A DNA stretch of 64,000 bases from Oxalobacter sp. (GTDB taxonomy: Bacteria > Pseudomonadota > Gammaproteobacteria > Burkholderiales > Burkholderiaceae_D): contig QZKY01000007.1 in the NCBI GenBank assembly GCA_003605115.1, positions 62,001-126,000 of the forward strand. Direction: 5' to 3'. The position numbers and the translations under genes are program-made. Below are positions 10,731 to 19,319 of this stretch, in pieces (position 1 is the first letter of the stretch; every line of letters begins with the position of its first letter). Below the pieces are notes generated by a model that did no database searches, was not told where the DNA came from, and saw only the letters and a list, made by a program, of their open reading frames with translations.

Positions 10731-11003
10731 GTGAACAAAACAGAATTAGTTGAACACATTGCAAAGACGGCCGATATTTCCAAGGCAGCTTCTGCGAGGG
10801 CGCTGGAGGCCATGGTGGGCGCTGTGGAAATGACGCTTAAAAAAAATGGCAGTGTGACATTGGTGGGGTTTGGCACATTCAGCGTCGGTAAGCGGGCAGC
10901 ACGTACCGGCCGCAATCCGCGCACCGGGGAAGCCATCAAAATTAAAGCGGCAAAAGTTCCTAAATTTAGGGCTGGCAAAGCTTTAAAAGATGCGGTAAAC
11001 TAG
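10731..11003 (+). CDS. hupB: DNA-binding protein HU (beta type)
   Basis: HU is a small nucleoid protein that bends DNA. The 90-residue product has the complete family pattern: [19 protein letters not shown] at the start, the GFGTFSV strand near residue 45, the flexible-arm motif [10 protein letters not shown] (about 56-65) and [13 protein letters not shown] at the end. It begins with GTG, preceded by a strong AGGGGGAAG site. The neighbours downstream (tRNA-Val, tRNA-Asp, ppiD) are those of hupB in Burkholderiales. The lon gene usual upstream is missing. Confidence 0.93.
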   Translation: MNKTELVEHIAKTADISKAASARALEAMVGAVEMTLKKNGSVTLVGFGTFSVGKRAARTGRNPRTGEAIKIKAAKVPKFRAGKALKDAVN

Positions 11004-11050
11004 CGGTCTTTGACGCGGTGACACCGTCAATAAGTTTGGATGAGGGATGT

Positions 11051-11126
11051 GGGTGCTTAGCTCAGTTGGTAGAGCGGCGCCCTTACAAGGCGTAGGTCGG
11101 GAGTTCGACCCTCTCAGCACCCACCA
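11051..11126 (+). tRNA. tRNA-Val (anticodon TAC)
   Basis: The cloverleaf fits by eye: acceptor GGGTGCT/AGCACCC, D-arm TTAGCTCAGTTGGTAGAG, anticodon stem GCGCC/GGCGT around the loop CTTACAA with anticodon TAC, T-arm GTTCGA, discriminator A and an encoded CCA. 76 nt. Confidence 0.96.
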
Positions 11127-11150
11127 CATCGCAGACTGCAAGCAATACAA

Positions 11151-11227
11151 GGAGCGGTAGTTCAGTTGGTTAGAATACCGGCCTGTCACGCCGGGGGTCG
11201 CGGGTTCGAGCCCCGTCCGCTCCGCCA
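11151..11227 (+). tRNA. tRNA-Asp (anticodon GTC)
   Basis: Acceptor GGAGCGG pairs with CCGCTCC, the anticodon loop is CTGTCAC with anticodon GTC, the T-loop is GGTTCGA, the discriminator is G and CCA is encoded. 77 nt, 24 bases after tRNA-Val, so one transcript is likely. Confidence 0.96.
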
Positions 11228-11238
11228 GAAAAAAAGGA

Positions 11239-11268
11239 AAAAAGGCGAACGAAAGTTCGCCTTTTTCT
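11239..11268 (+). terminator. intrinsic terminator after the tRNA pair
   Basis: AAAGGCGAAC (11241-11250), loop GAAA, GTTCGCCTTT (11255-11264) with a T-rich tail. Ends the tRNA-Val/tRNA-Asp (perhaps hupB) transcript. Confidence 0.85.
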
Positions 11269-11271
11269 TTT

Positions 11272-11361
11272 GGAAGCGCTGAATAACCTGCTGCGCGTTC
11301 AGATGGCTGCGTTCTGCGCGCCTTGCCCTCCGACCGCTCGCAACGGTTCTTCAGCGTTTCC
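11272..11361. repeat. inverted-repeat unit of about 90 bp before ppiD
   Basis: GGAAGCGCTGAA (11272-11283) is matched in reverse complement, 11 of 12 bases, by TTCAGCGTTTCC (11350-11361). The roughly 65 bp between them hold no convincing gene. It may be a small dispersed element or a remnant. Identity unknown. Confidence 0.4.
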
Positions 11362-11500
11362 ATATGTACAGCAGAAAAACGCCGGGTTTTTGACGCATTT
11401 TGATTGCCAGTGTTTCAAAAAACACAGGGCAACAGAATGCCGTGAAACATGCCCCCCTTTTGCAGTATCATCTTGGTTTTAACACTTACCTCCCATAGCC

Positions 11501-13408
11501 ATGCTTCAATTCCTCCGTACGCATCAACGCTTGGCGCAATTCATTCTGCTGATTTTCATCGTCCCGTCTTTTGCCTTCGTCGGCATTGAAGGCTATAGTC
11601 GCATGAGTGACGGCAATGCCGTTGCAAAGGTCGCAGGACAGAAAATCGACCAGCAGGAATGGGACGAGTCGCTTCGCGAACAGGCCAATCGTCTGCGTCA
11701 GAATTACGGGCAGATAGACGCCAAAATGTTCGAGACCCCTGAGTTCAAGAATGGTGTGCTGGAGAACCTTCTGGTGGAGAAAGCCATTCTCGCGCAAGCC
11801 GCCCGCTATCACTTGCTGGCTCCGGATCAAGTCTTGCAACAGACCATCCTGAGCATTCCTGGGCTCACCAAGTCAGACGGCAGTTTTGACAAGGATCGCT
11901 ACAAACGTTTTCTGGATGCACAGGGCATGACAGCAGAAATGTTCCAGGAAAAACTGCGTTTGGAAATGACCTTTCAGCGTATTCGCAATGCAGTTCAATC
12001 GAGCTATTTTGCACCGCTGACGGTTGCGGATCGGATTTCCGAACTGGCCGTGCAAGAACGTGAGGTGCAGCCCTTGCGCTTTGATGCGAAACGTTATCTT
12101 TCTAAAGTCAAGGTAACAGACGACATGCTCATGGATTTTTACAACAAGCATGCCGCCGCGTTTGAAATGCCGGAGCAGATGAAAGTGGAATACGTGGTGC
12201 TGAAGGGGGCGTCGGCGGCTTCCACGGTCACCGTGACGGAGGCGGATATCAAGGCGTTTTATGAACAGAACGCGCCGCGTTACGCCTTGCCGGAAGAGCG
12301 CCGTGCCGCTCACATTTTGGTAGCAGCAGGGCAAGCAGTGCCAGAAGCACAGAAGGCGGCAGCCAAGAAAAAAGCGGAGGAGGTGCTGGCACAAGTGCGC
12401 GACAAACCCTTGGATTTTGCGAAGCTTGCCAAAAAACATTCTGATGATCCGGGTTCCGCACAGCGTGGTGGCGACCTTGGATTTTTTGCGAGAGAAAAGA
12501 TGGTCAAGCCTTTTTCTGACGCTGCTTTTGCGTTGAAGAAGGGCGAGATCAGTGGATTGGTGGAATCGGACTTTGGTTACCACATCATCAAACTGACCGA
12601 TGTGAAACCTGCCAGCACCCGTAAATTGAGTGAAGTGAAAAAAGAAATTTCAGAGGCGCTCAAGAAGCAGATAGCGGCCAAAAAGTTTTCTGAAATGGCA
12701 GAGGTATTTTCCAACACGGTGTATGAGCAGGCTGACAGCCTGAAGCCAGTGGCGGAAAAACTGAAACTGAAAATTGAAACAGCTTCCGGTCTGAAACGCG
12801 ATCCGGCTCCCCGCGTGTCGCCCGATGCACTCTACAACAATGATCGCTTTATCAAGGCGATGTTTACGGACGAGACCATCAAGAACAAACGCAACTCCGA
12901 GGCAGTCTCAATAGGTGCCGACATTCTGATGGCAGGTCGTGTGGTCGACTACAAACCGAAAACGGTGCGCCCTTTCAATGAAGTCAAGGCGAGCATCAAG
13001 GAGCGCGTGTCGATGGAAGAAGCGACCAAGCTGGCCAAGCTGGATGGCGAGGCGCATCTCGCCAAACTGAAAGCCGGTGGCACGGTGGCGGGATTTGGCG
13101 CTGCGCAAACCCTATCTCACAGCAAGCGACAAGGCATGCATCCGGCAGTGTTCACGGCTGTCATGAAGGCCGACACGCGCAAGTTGCCAGTGTATGTCGG
13201 TGTCGAAGTTCCTTTCCAGGGCTATGGTGTTTATCGTGTCACGAAAGTGAAGCAACCCGCGATCCAGAAGGACATGCGACTGGCCGAACGCAAACAGTTG
13301 GCAAGCATTATGTCGCAGCAGGAAATGACAGCCTACATTGAAGCGCTCAAGCACAAAGCCAAAGCGGAGATTCTCAAGCCGGCAAAGGCAGCAGAAAACA
13401 ATAGCTGA
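11501..13408 (+). CDS. ppiD: periplasmic chaperone/peptidyl-prolyl isomerase PpiD
   Basis: PpiD is an inner-membrane-anchored chaperone that meets proteins leaving the Sec translocon. The 635-residue protein starts with a short cytoplasmic tail and one membrane segment (about 13-35, [20 protein letters not shown]). The SurA-like chaperone domain follows (about 36-250), then a parvulin domain (about 266-362, with AAHILV and FGYHIIKLT) and a second, C-terminal chaperone lobe. Length and domain order match Burkholderiales PpiD. It follows tRNA-Asp, as expected for the group, and a thioesterase gene begins 2 bases after its stop. Confidence 0.92.
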   Translation: MLQFLRTHQRLAQFILLIFIVPSFAFVGIEGYSRMSDGNAVAKVAGQKIDQQEWDESLREQANRLRQNYGQIDAKMFETPEFKNGVLENLLVEKAILAQAARYHLLAPDQVLQQTILSIPGLTKSDGSFDKDRYKRFLDAQGMTAEMFQEKLRLEMTFQRIRNAVQSSYFAPLTVADRISELAVQEREVQPLRFDAKRYLSKVKVTDDMLMDFYNKHAAAFEMPEQMKVEYVVLKGASAASTVTVTEADIKAFYEQNAPRYALPEERRAAHILVAAGQAVPEAQKAAAKKKAEEVLAQVRDKPLDFAKLAKKHSDDPGSAQRGGDLGFFAREKMVKPFSDAAFALKKGEISGLVESDFGYHIIKLTDVKPASTRKLSEVKKEISEALKKQIAAKKFSEMAEVFSNTVYEQADSLKPVAEKLKLKIETASGLKRDPAPRVSPDALYNNDRFIKAMFTDETIKNKRNSEAVSIGADILMAGRVVDYKPKTVRPFNEVKASIKERVSMEEATKLAKLDGEAHLAKLKAGGTVAGFGAAQTLSHSKRQGMHPAVFTAVMKADTRKLPVYVGVEVPFQGYGVYRVTKVKQPAIQKDMRLAERKQLASIMSQQEMTAYIEALKHKAKAEILKPAKAAENNS

Positions 13409-13410
13409 TC

Positions 13411-13818
13411 ATGCCTGCCATTCCTTTTCTGAGCGAGCTCGGTCTTGAAGTCGTCAGCATGGCTGATGGCCAGTCCGAGGTCGCGCTGAATGTAGCGAAC
13501 CGTCACACCAATAGCTGGAAAGTCATGCACGGCGGCGTCACCATGACGCTGCTGGATGTGTGCATGGCAAGAGCAGCACGTTCACTCGACCCACAAGCCA
13601 CCAGCACAGCGACCGTCGAGATGAAAGTCAGCTTTTTCCAACCGGGTGGGCAGGAGGGCGAACGCATGATCGCCAAAGGACGTGTGCTGCACCGATCGAC
13701 CACGATGTATTACTGCGAGGGCGACGTCTGGAATGGCGACAAACTCGTCGCCAAAGCCATGGGTACGTTCAAGTTGATGCGGCGCGATGATGTGGCGCGC
13801 AAAATGAAAAGCAAATAA
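13411..13818 (+). CDS. PaaI-type hotdog thioesterase
   Basis: A 135-residue single hotdog domain of the 4HBT/PaaI family, which hydrolyses acyl-CoA or related thioesters in the cytoplasm. The core motif HGGVTMTLLDVCMARAA (about residues 31-47) has the HGG turn and an Asp in the helix position that is usually Asp/Asn/Glu. A VEMKVSFFQPG strand and a C-terminal GTFKLM strand complete the fold. The substrate is not readable. It lies directly after ppiD (2-base gap), so it is probably co-transcribed and translated by reinitiation. Confidence 0.8.
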   Translation: MPAIPFLSELGLEVVSMADGQSEVALNVANRHTNSWKVMHGGVTMTLLDVCMARAARSLDPQATSTATVEMKVSFFQPGGQEGERMIAKGRVLHRSTTMYYCEGDVWNGDKLVAKAMGTFKLMRRDDVARKMKSK

Positions 13819-13828
13819 GCACAGTCAC

Positions 13829-14203
13829 TTACTCGATCGAGTAAGCGCCAATCGGTCGGTTGTCGATCAATCTCAGGAAACCCTTCACCAGCCGATAGGC
13901 CGCCCATATCCATGCGCCAAACCAGAGCAGGAAGGCCAGCGGAATGCCGACCAGGGTGATGAAAAACAGGTAGCCCAGCATAAACAGGCCAAACCCCCAC
14001 CAGAAAGTGCGAATCATCCAGGTGTGATGTCCGTGCGCGAAGGTGCATGCTGCGTCAGCGCGTTTGACGTAGTTGGCAATCAGTGGAATCCAGGAAAACA
14101 TGCCAAAGCCAAACAAGAGGCTGGCAGCGTGCAAGATATAAAGCCACCAGGTGATGGTCTTGATGGATTTTGTCTGGGGATCCAGAACGATTGTATTGGC
14201 CAT
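13829..14203 (-). CDS. small membrane protein, DUF4870-like
   Basis: A 124-residue protein with three to four hydrophobic segments: TWWLYILHAASLLFGFGMF (about 18-36), a TFWWGFGLFMLGYLF stretch (about 66-80) and GIPLAFLLWFGAWIWAAYRLV-like (about 88-106). The pattern of an N-terminal helix, IANYVKR, then an HHTWMIRTFWWG helix and a final YRLVKGFLRLIDNRPI tail is that of a widespread small membrane family of unknown function, often labelled DUF4870. It converges with the thioesterase gene (10-base gap). No function is proposed. Confidence 0.7.
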   Translation of the reverse strand: MANTIVLDPQTKSIKTITWWLYILHAASLLFGFGMFSWIPLIANYVKRADAACTFAHGHHTWMIRTFWWGFGLFMLGYLFFITLVGIPLAFLLWFGAWIWAAYRLVKGFLRLIDNRPIGAYSIE

Positions 14204-14392
14204 GATGAAGTGTTTTGAATGATGAGCGGAACGGTGCGCGGTTTTTGACCACGTTTTCCCGAAAAGCCATGTGTTTTGGTTAACAAGTTGGAAGGGAAGG
14301 CGTATTTTGCCACAGCTTGCAGAGGGAATACCTTGATTCAGGTATCGGACTGTTGTTTTGATGGGTTGAACGACAGGGATGTTGTATGGAAG

Positions 14393-17300
14393 TTAATTTA
14401 CCAAGGACTTGATCGTATTCTTCAACTGTGTCACCCGCGTCGCCAAATCCGGCATGCTGGTCGTGATTTTGAGTTTGTCTTGCCCATTCAACTTGATGTT
14501 GCGGTTCTTTTGAATCAATTGAATAACACGCATGCCATCGATTGGTGGGTTGGGTTTGAAGTGCAGCAGAGCCGCTTCGGTGTGTGCATCGATCTTGATG
14601 ATGCCTACCGTATGCGCGAGTACCCGCAGGCGGTGGGTTTCAATGAGCGAGCGCACTTGATCCGGCAAGTCGCCGAAGCGATCCACCAATTCTTCCTGCA
14701 AGTCGTCGATGCTTTCCTGTGTTTCGCAGTGCGCAAAGCGTTTGTAAATCGATAGCCGTTCGTTCACGCCGGGACAAAAATCGGATGGCAGGAGCGCGGG
14801 AACGTGCAAATTGATTTCAATGGCGTTTTGTGTCGGTGCATCAAAGTCTGGTGTTTCACCGGCTTTGAGTGCGCGCACGGCTTCTTTCAGCATGTCCGAA
14901 TACATCTGGAAACCGATTTCCTGAATTTCACCGGACTGGTTTTCACCGAGGATTTCACCCGCGCCGCGAATTTCCAGATCATGCATGGCGAGGAAAAATC
15001 CGCTGCCGAGATCTTCCATCTGACGAATGGCATCCAGACGACGTTGCGCCTGTTTCGACAGACTGTTCATGTCATGCACGAGTAGGTAGGCGTAAGCCTG
15101 ATGATGTGATCGACCAATGCGACCACGTAACTGGTGTAATTGCGCGAGACCAAATTTGTCGGCGCGGTGCATGATCATGGTGTTCGCACTGGGCACGTCG
15201 ATGCCGGTTTCAATGATGGTGGTGCACAGCAGCAGATTGTAGCGCTTGGCGACGAAGTCGCGCATCACGCGTTCCAGATCGCGCTCGTGCATCTGTCCAT
15301 GCGCGACGCCGATGCGCGCTTCGGGCAATAAGGCCTCGAGTTGCTCGCGGCGATTCTCAATCGTTTCCACTTCATTGTGTAGAAAATACACTTGCCCGCC
15401 GCGTTTCAGTTCGCGCTGGCAAGCTTCGCGGATGACAGATTCGCCTTCTGTGCGCACAAAAGTTTTGATGGACAAGCGTTTTTGCGGCGCCGTTGCGATA
15501 ATTGAGAATCCGCGCAAACCTTCAAGCGCCATGCCCAGCGTGCGCGGAATTGGCGTCGCGGTCAGTGTGAGCACATCCACGTTGGCGCGCAAGGCCTTGA
15601 GCGCTTCCTTCTGGCGCACGCCAAAGCGGTGTTCTTCGTCGATCACTACCAGACCGAGGCGTTGAAATTTCACATCGGGGGAGAGCAGCTTGTGCGTGCC
15701 GATCACAATATCGATGCTGCCCTCAGCAAGGCCTTGAATGGCTTTGGCCACTTCCTTGGCGGTGCGAAAGCGTGAGAGTTCGGCAATGCGCACGGGCCAG
15801 TCTGCAAAACGATCCGCAAAGGTTTGTGCATGCTGTTCGGCGAGCAGCGTCGTCGGTGCAAGAATCGCAACCTGTTTGCCCCCCATGACGGCGATATAGG
15901 AAGCGCGCAGCGCAACTTCCGTCTTGCCGAAACCGACATCGCCGCAGACCAGCCGATCCATCGGCTCGCCGGAAGTCATGTCGCGGATCACTGCATTGAT
16001 GGCTTCCGCCTGATCCGGCGTTTCTTCAAAGCCGAAAGTGGCGGCAAAGTCTTCGTAGTCGCGCATGGTGAACCGGAAGGCATGTCCTTGACGCAAGGCG
16101 CGACGCGCATAGAGATCCAGCAGTTCTGCGGCAGTATCGTGTACTTGCTCTGCGGCGCGTTGCTTCGCGCGATCCCACTGCTCGGAACCCAGCATGTGCA
16201 AGGGGGCATCCTCAGGCGCGGTACCGGAGTAACGTGAAATCACATGCAGCTGGGACACCGGCACATACAAGCGGGTGTCTTTGGCGTAGCGGATGTGCAG
16301 GAATTCCGTTTCGCCTTCGCCCATATCCATGCTGATCAAGCCAGCGTAGCGGCCGATGCCGTGTTTCGTGTGCACGACCGGATCGCCGATCTTGAGTTCG
16401 GATAGATCGCGCAGCATCGTTTCGATCTGCGTTGATTCCTGTTGCTTGCGTTGACCGACCCGACGACCGGAACTGGCATAGAGTTCGGTTTCCGTGATGA
16501 AGACGAGATTGCCCAATGGCTCGCCCAGTGCTTCGCCCAGCGCGAACCCTGCCTGCAACGGCGCGATGCCAAACATCGGCGTTGCTACAGCGGTGTTGCT
16601 GGCGGCGACAAAATCGGCGTAGCCGCTGCAAGGGGTGACAGAGAAATTGTATTCGCTGAAATATTGCAGCATGGTTTCGCGACGACCTGCCGATTCGGCG
16701 CAAATCATCACGCGCTTGCCGGATCGTTCCAGATAGGCGCGCAGATTCGTCAGCGGATCCGCAGCGCGACGATTGATGGAAACATCGGGCAAGGGTGAAG
16801 AGAGTTCTGAGGGTTCTGCGTAGGGGCGAATCACCCAGCGGCCATGTACTTTGGCCAGCGAAAAGAAATCTTCGTCGTACAAAAATAAACGTTCGGGCGG
16901 CAGAATGGGTCGTTCGCTGTCCGATTTTAAAAAGTCGTAGCGCGTGCGCGTATCGCTCCAGAAGCGCTTGATGGCTTCTTCAATATCGCCAATCAGGGCG
17001 ATGGTGGCATCTTCCGGGAGGTAGTGAAACAGCGTGGAGGTTTCATCGAAAAACAGCGGCAGGTAGTATTCAATCCCGGCAGAAGCGATGCCACTGGCGA
17101 TGTCGCGATAAATGACCGAGCGCGTCGGGTCGCCTTCGATGGCTTCACGCCAGCGGCTGCGAAAAGCGGTACGCGAGGCTTCATCCATCGGGAATTCGCG
17201 TCCTGGCAGTAGGCGCACTTCATTAACGGGATACAGCGAGCGTTGCGAATCCACGTCGAAAGTGCGGATCGACTCAATGGTGTCGCCAAACAAATCCAGG

Positions 17301-17875
17301 CGATAAGGAAGCGACGAACCCATCGGGAACAAATCGATGATGCCGCCGCGCAGTGAATACTCACCCGGCGACATCACCTGCGGCACGTTGTTGTAACCGG
17401 CCAGGGTCAGTTGCGAACGCAGGCGTTCTTCATTCAAGGTTTCGCCTTGCTTGAACCAGAAAGTGTGTGCGGCGAGGAAAGAAGGTGGCGCGTTGCGCAA
17501 GAGCGCAGTGGTTGCAGGCACGATCAGTACGTCGCAGCGACGGTTCAGGACTTCATACAGTGCAGCCAGACGTTTGGACACCAAATCCTGATGTGGTGAA
17601 AACGAATCGTAAGGCAGGGTTTCCCAGTCGGGCAGCAGGCAGCAACGCAGCGCCTCGTTGCCATCCTGCTCGCCAGAGGGCGTAAACCACGGGATTTCTT
17701 CCAGCAGGCGTTGTGCATCCGTGGCTTGCGCTGTCATCACGACCAGCATGCGATTTTGCGATTTCAGTTCCATCGCGGCTTGTGCAAGCATGAAAGCATC
17801 GGCCGAGCCATGCAAGGCTGGCAACGCAAAACGATGACCGGATTGGGAAAGCGATTTTTTTAAGTCAAAAGACAT
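14393..17875 (-). CDS. mfd: transcription-repair coupling factor Mfd
   Basis: Mfd is an ATP-driven DNA translocase that pushes stalled RNA polymerase off lesions and recruits UvrA. The 1160-residue protein has the UvrB-like N-terminal module (about 1-350), the RNA-polymerase-interaction domain with VHTKHGIGRYAGL (about 500), and helicase motifs with Walker A GDVGFGKT at 645-652 and DEEH at 746-749. The TRG and C-terminal D7 domains follow. The length agrees with the family (E. coli 1148). The ATG at 17875 overlaps the start of a spurious longer ispD reading. It is divergent from ispD, with about 190 bases between the accepted starts. Confidence 0.96.
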   Translation of the reverse strand: MSFDLKKSLSQSGHRFALPALHGSADAFMLAQAAMELKSQNRMLVVMTAQATDAQRLLEEIPWFTPSGEQDGNEALRCCLLPDWETLPYDSFSPHQDLVSKRLAALYEVLNRRCDVLIVPATTALLRNAPPSFLAAHTFWFKQGETLNEERLRSQLTLAGYNNVPQVMSPGEYSLRGGIIDLFPMGSSLPYRLDLFGDTIESIRTFDVDSQRSLYPVNEVRLLPGREFPMDEASRTAFRSRWREAIEGDPTRSVIYRDIASGIASAGIEYYLPLFFDETSTLFHYLPEDATIALIGDIEEAIKRFWSDTRTRYDFLKSDSERPILPPERLFLYDEDFFSLAKVHGRWVIRPYAEPSELSSPLPDVSINRRAADPLTNLRAYLERSGKRVMICAESAGRRETMLQYFSEYNFSVTPCSGYADFVAASNTAVATPMFGIAPLQAGFALGEALGEPLGNLVFITETELYASSGRRVGQRKQQESTQIETMLRDLSELKIGDPVVHTKHGIGRYAGLISMDMGEGETEFLHIRYAKDTRLYVPVSQLHVISRYSGTAPEDAPLHMLGSEQWDRAKQRAAEQVHDTAAELLDLYARRALRQGHAFRFTMRDYEDFAATFGFEETPDQAEAINAVIRDMTSGEPMDRLVCGDVGFGKTEVALRASYIAVMGGKQVAILAPTTLLAEQHAQTFADRFADWPVRIAELSRFRTAKEVAKAIQGLAEGSIDIVIGTHKLLSPDVKFQRLGLVVIDEEHRFGVRQKEALKALRANVDVLTLTATPIPRTLGMALEGLRGFSIIATAPQKRLSIKTFVRTEGESVIREACQRELKRGGQVYFLHNEVETIENRREQLEALLPEARIGVAHGQMHERDLERVMRDFVAKRYNLLLCTTIIETGIDVPSANTMIMHRADKFGLAQLHQLRGRIGRSHHQAYAYLLVHDMNSLSKQAQRRLDAIRQMEDLGSGFFLAMHDLEIRGAGEILGENQSGEIQEIGFQMYSDMLKEAVRALKAGETPDFDAPTQNAIEINLHVPALLPSDFCPGVNERLSIYKRFAHCETQESIDDLQEELVDRFGDLPDQVRSLIETHRLRVLAHTVGIIKIDAHTEAALLHFKPNPPIDGMRVIQLIQKNRNIKLNGQDKLKITTSMPDLATRVTQLKNTIKSLVN

Positions 17876-18068
17876 GGTGGTACAGCCGATTTTGTCGCTA
17901 AGGGTGCTTTGGAGTGCTGTGGTATGGGGCGCTATTGTCAGAGTGCCTTCTGAGGCAATAACTTGCTACAATCAAGCCTCGCATTATAGCCTTTCACGAC
18001 TTTTCCATCTTGTGTCCGTAAGACAGGCTGGAATGCATACTCGAACACACGCCCAAGCGCATATCCGA

Positions 18069-18746
18069 ATGAAATCACCCCGCTATTTTGCCCTGATTCC
18101 CGCAGCCGGCGTCGGTGCGCGCATGGGAGCCGATCTTCCCAAGCAGTATTTGCCCATTGGCGGTAAGCCGATGATTTCTCACGCGCTTGCCAGTTTTTTG
18201 GCACATCCTGATATTGCCCGCGTGTTTGTGGTGGTCAGTGAAAACGATGACTGGATAGACAAGCTGCTTGCACAAGACAGGCTCGCGGTCACGGTCTTGC
18301 GCTGCGGGGGAGCGACGCGGCGCGATTCCGTCTTGAACGGTTTGCGCGCCATGCGCGAGCAGGTGGCGCCGGAAGACTGGGTGCTGGTGCATGATGCGGC
18401 GCGTCCCGGCATTACCCCAGAATTGATTGGCAAATTGATGACAGTGGTGGGTGACGACCCGGTCGGTGGTTTGCTGGCCATGCCGGTGACCGACACCGTC
18501 AAACGCGATGAAAATGGCAGGATGACGACGGTTCCGCGAGATGGCTTATGGCTGGCGCAAACGCCACAAATGTTTCGTTACGCCAGCTTGCGTCGCGCCT
18601 TGCAATTGATTCCGGAAGTGACGGATGAGGCAAGTGCAATGGAAGCGGTGGGGTTAACGCCGAAGCTGGTGGAAGGTCATGTGCGTAACAGCAAAGTGAC
18701 GCGACCAGCAGACAAAGCATTGGTCGAACTGTTTTTTAAACCCTGA
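18069..18746 (+). CDS. ispD: 2-C-methyl-D-erythritol 4-phosphate cytidylyltransferase IspD
   Basis: IspD joins CTP and MEP, the third step of the MEP isoprenoid pathway. The ATG at 18069 gives 225 residues with the nucleotide-binding loop PAAGVGARMGADLPKQYLP (about 12-30), the VHDAARP motif (about 105) and DTVKR (about 142). The longer open frame from 17874 would overlap mfd and add 65 residues without family likeness, so I reject that start. ispF follows at once, as is usual; the product of IspD passes through IspE before reaching IspF. Confidence 0.94.
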   Translation: MKSPRYFALIPAAGVGARMGADLPKQYLPIGGKPMISHALASFLAHPDIARVFVVVSENDDWIDKLLAQDRLAVTVLRCGGATRRDSVLNGLRAMREQVAPEDWVLVHDAARPGITPELIGKLMTVVGDDPVGGLLAMPVTDTVKRDENGRMTTVPRDGLWLAQTPQMFRYASLRRALQLIPEVTDEASAMEAVGLTPKLVEGHVRNSKVTRPADKALVELFFKP

Positions 18747-18761
18747 ATGACGGAATCGAAC

Positions 18762-19277
18762 ATGAAAACGCCGATCTCTCCTCGCACGCTTCCCTTTCGT
18801 ATTGGACAGGGTTACGACAATCACGCGCTCGTGCTTGGGCGCAAGTTGATCATCGGTGGCGTCGATATTCCGCATACGAAAGGCTTGCTTGGGCATTCGG
18901 ATGCCGATGTCTTGCTCCATGCGATCACCGATGCGATTTTGGGTGCGGCAGCGCTGGGCGATATTGGCCGTCACTTTCCCGATACGGATGAGCGTTATCG
19001 CGGCGCGAATTCCCGCGTGCTCTTGCGCGAAGCGATGAAGCGTGTGACGGAAGCGGGCTATGTTGTCGGGAACATAGACGCGACGATCATTGCGCAGGCA
19101 CCCAAAATGGCACCGCATATTCCCAAAATGGTAGAGAACATTGCAAGCGATTTGGGTCTTGCGCTGAATCAGGTGAACGTCAAGGCCAAAACCAATGAAA
19201 AACTGGGCTATCTGGGGCGTGAGGAAGGTATTGCCGTGCAGGCGATAGCCTTGCTGTATCAGACCGCATCGGCGTAA
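18762..19277 (+). CDS. ispF: 2-C-methyl-D-erythritol 2,4-cyclodiphosphate synthase IspF
   Basis: IspF cyclises CDP-ME-2-phosphate to MEcPP with loss of CMP, using one Zn or Mn per subunit interface. The metal motif D-x-H (GYDNH) is present in the RIGQGYDNH start, and [14 protein letters not shown] and [10 protein letters not shown] follow; the C-terminal part has [16 protein letters not shown] prefer the ATG at 18762 (171 residues; ACGGA ribosome site 8 bases before it) over 18747, which abuts the ispD stop and has no ribosome site. Both leave about 12 or more extra residues before the usual IspF start. Confidence 0.94.
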   Translation: MKTPISPRTLPFRIGQGYDNHALVLGRKLIIGGVDIPHTKGLLGHSDADVLLHAITDAILGAAALGDIGRHFPDTDERYRGANSRVLLREAMKRVTEAGYVVGNIDATIIAQAPKMAPHIPKMVENIASDLGLALNQVNVKAKTNEKLGYLGREEGIAVQAIALLYQTASA

Positions 19278-19319
19278 TGGGCTGCAACAGGATGGCGCTT
19301 TGGTGCAACTGAGTGCAGC

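Noticed and set aside
10526-10978. 150-codon minus-strand frame across hupB
   Set aside because: Mostly antisense to hupB, which is certain.
11270-11482. 70-codon plus-strand frame after the tRNA terminator
   Set aside because: Overlaps the inverted-repeat unit, begins inside it, and its product resembles nothing.
17874-18068. 65-residue N-terminal extension of ispD
   Set aside because: Overlaps the mfd start and has no likeness to IspD; the ATG at 18069 gives the normal N-terminus.
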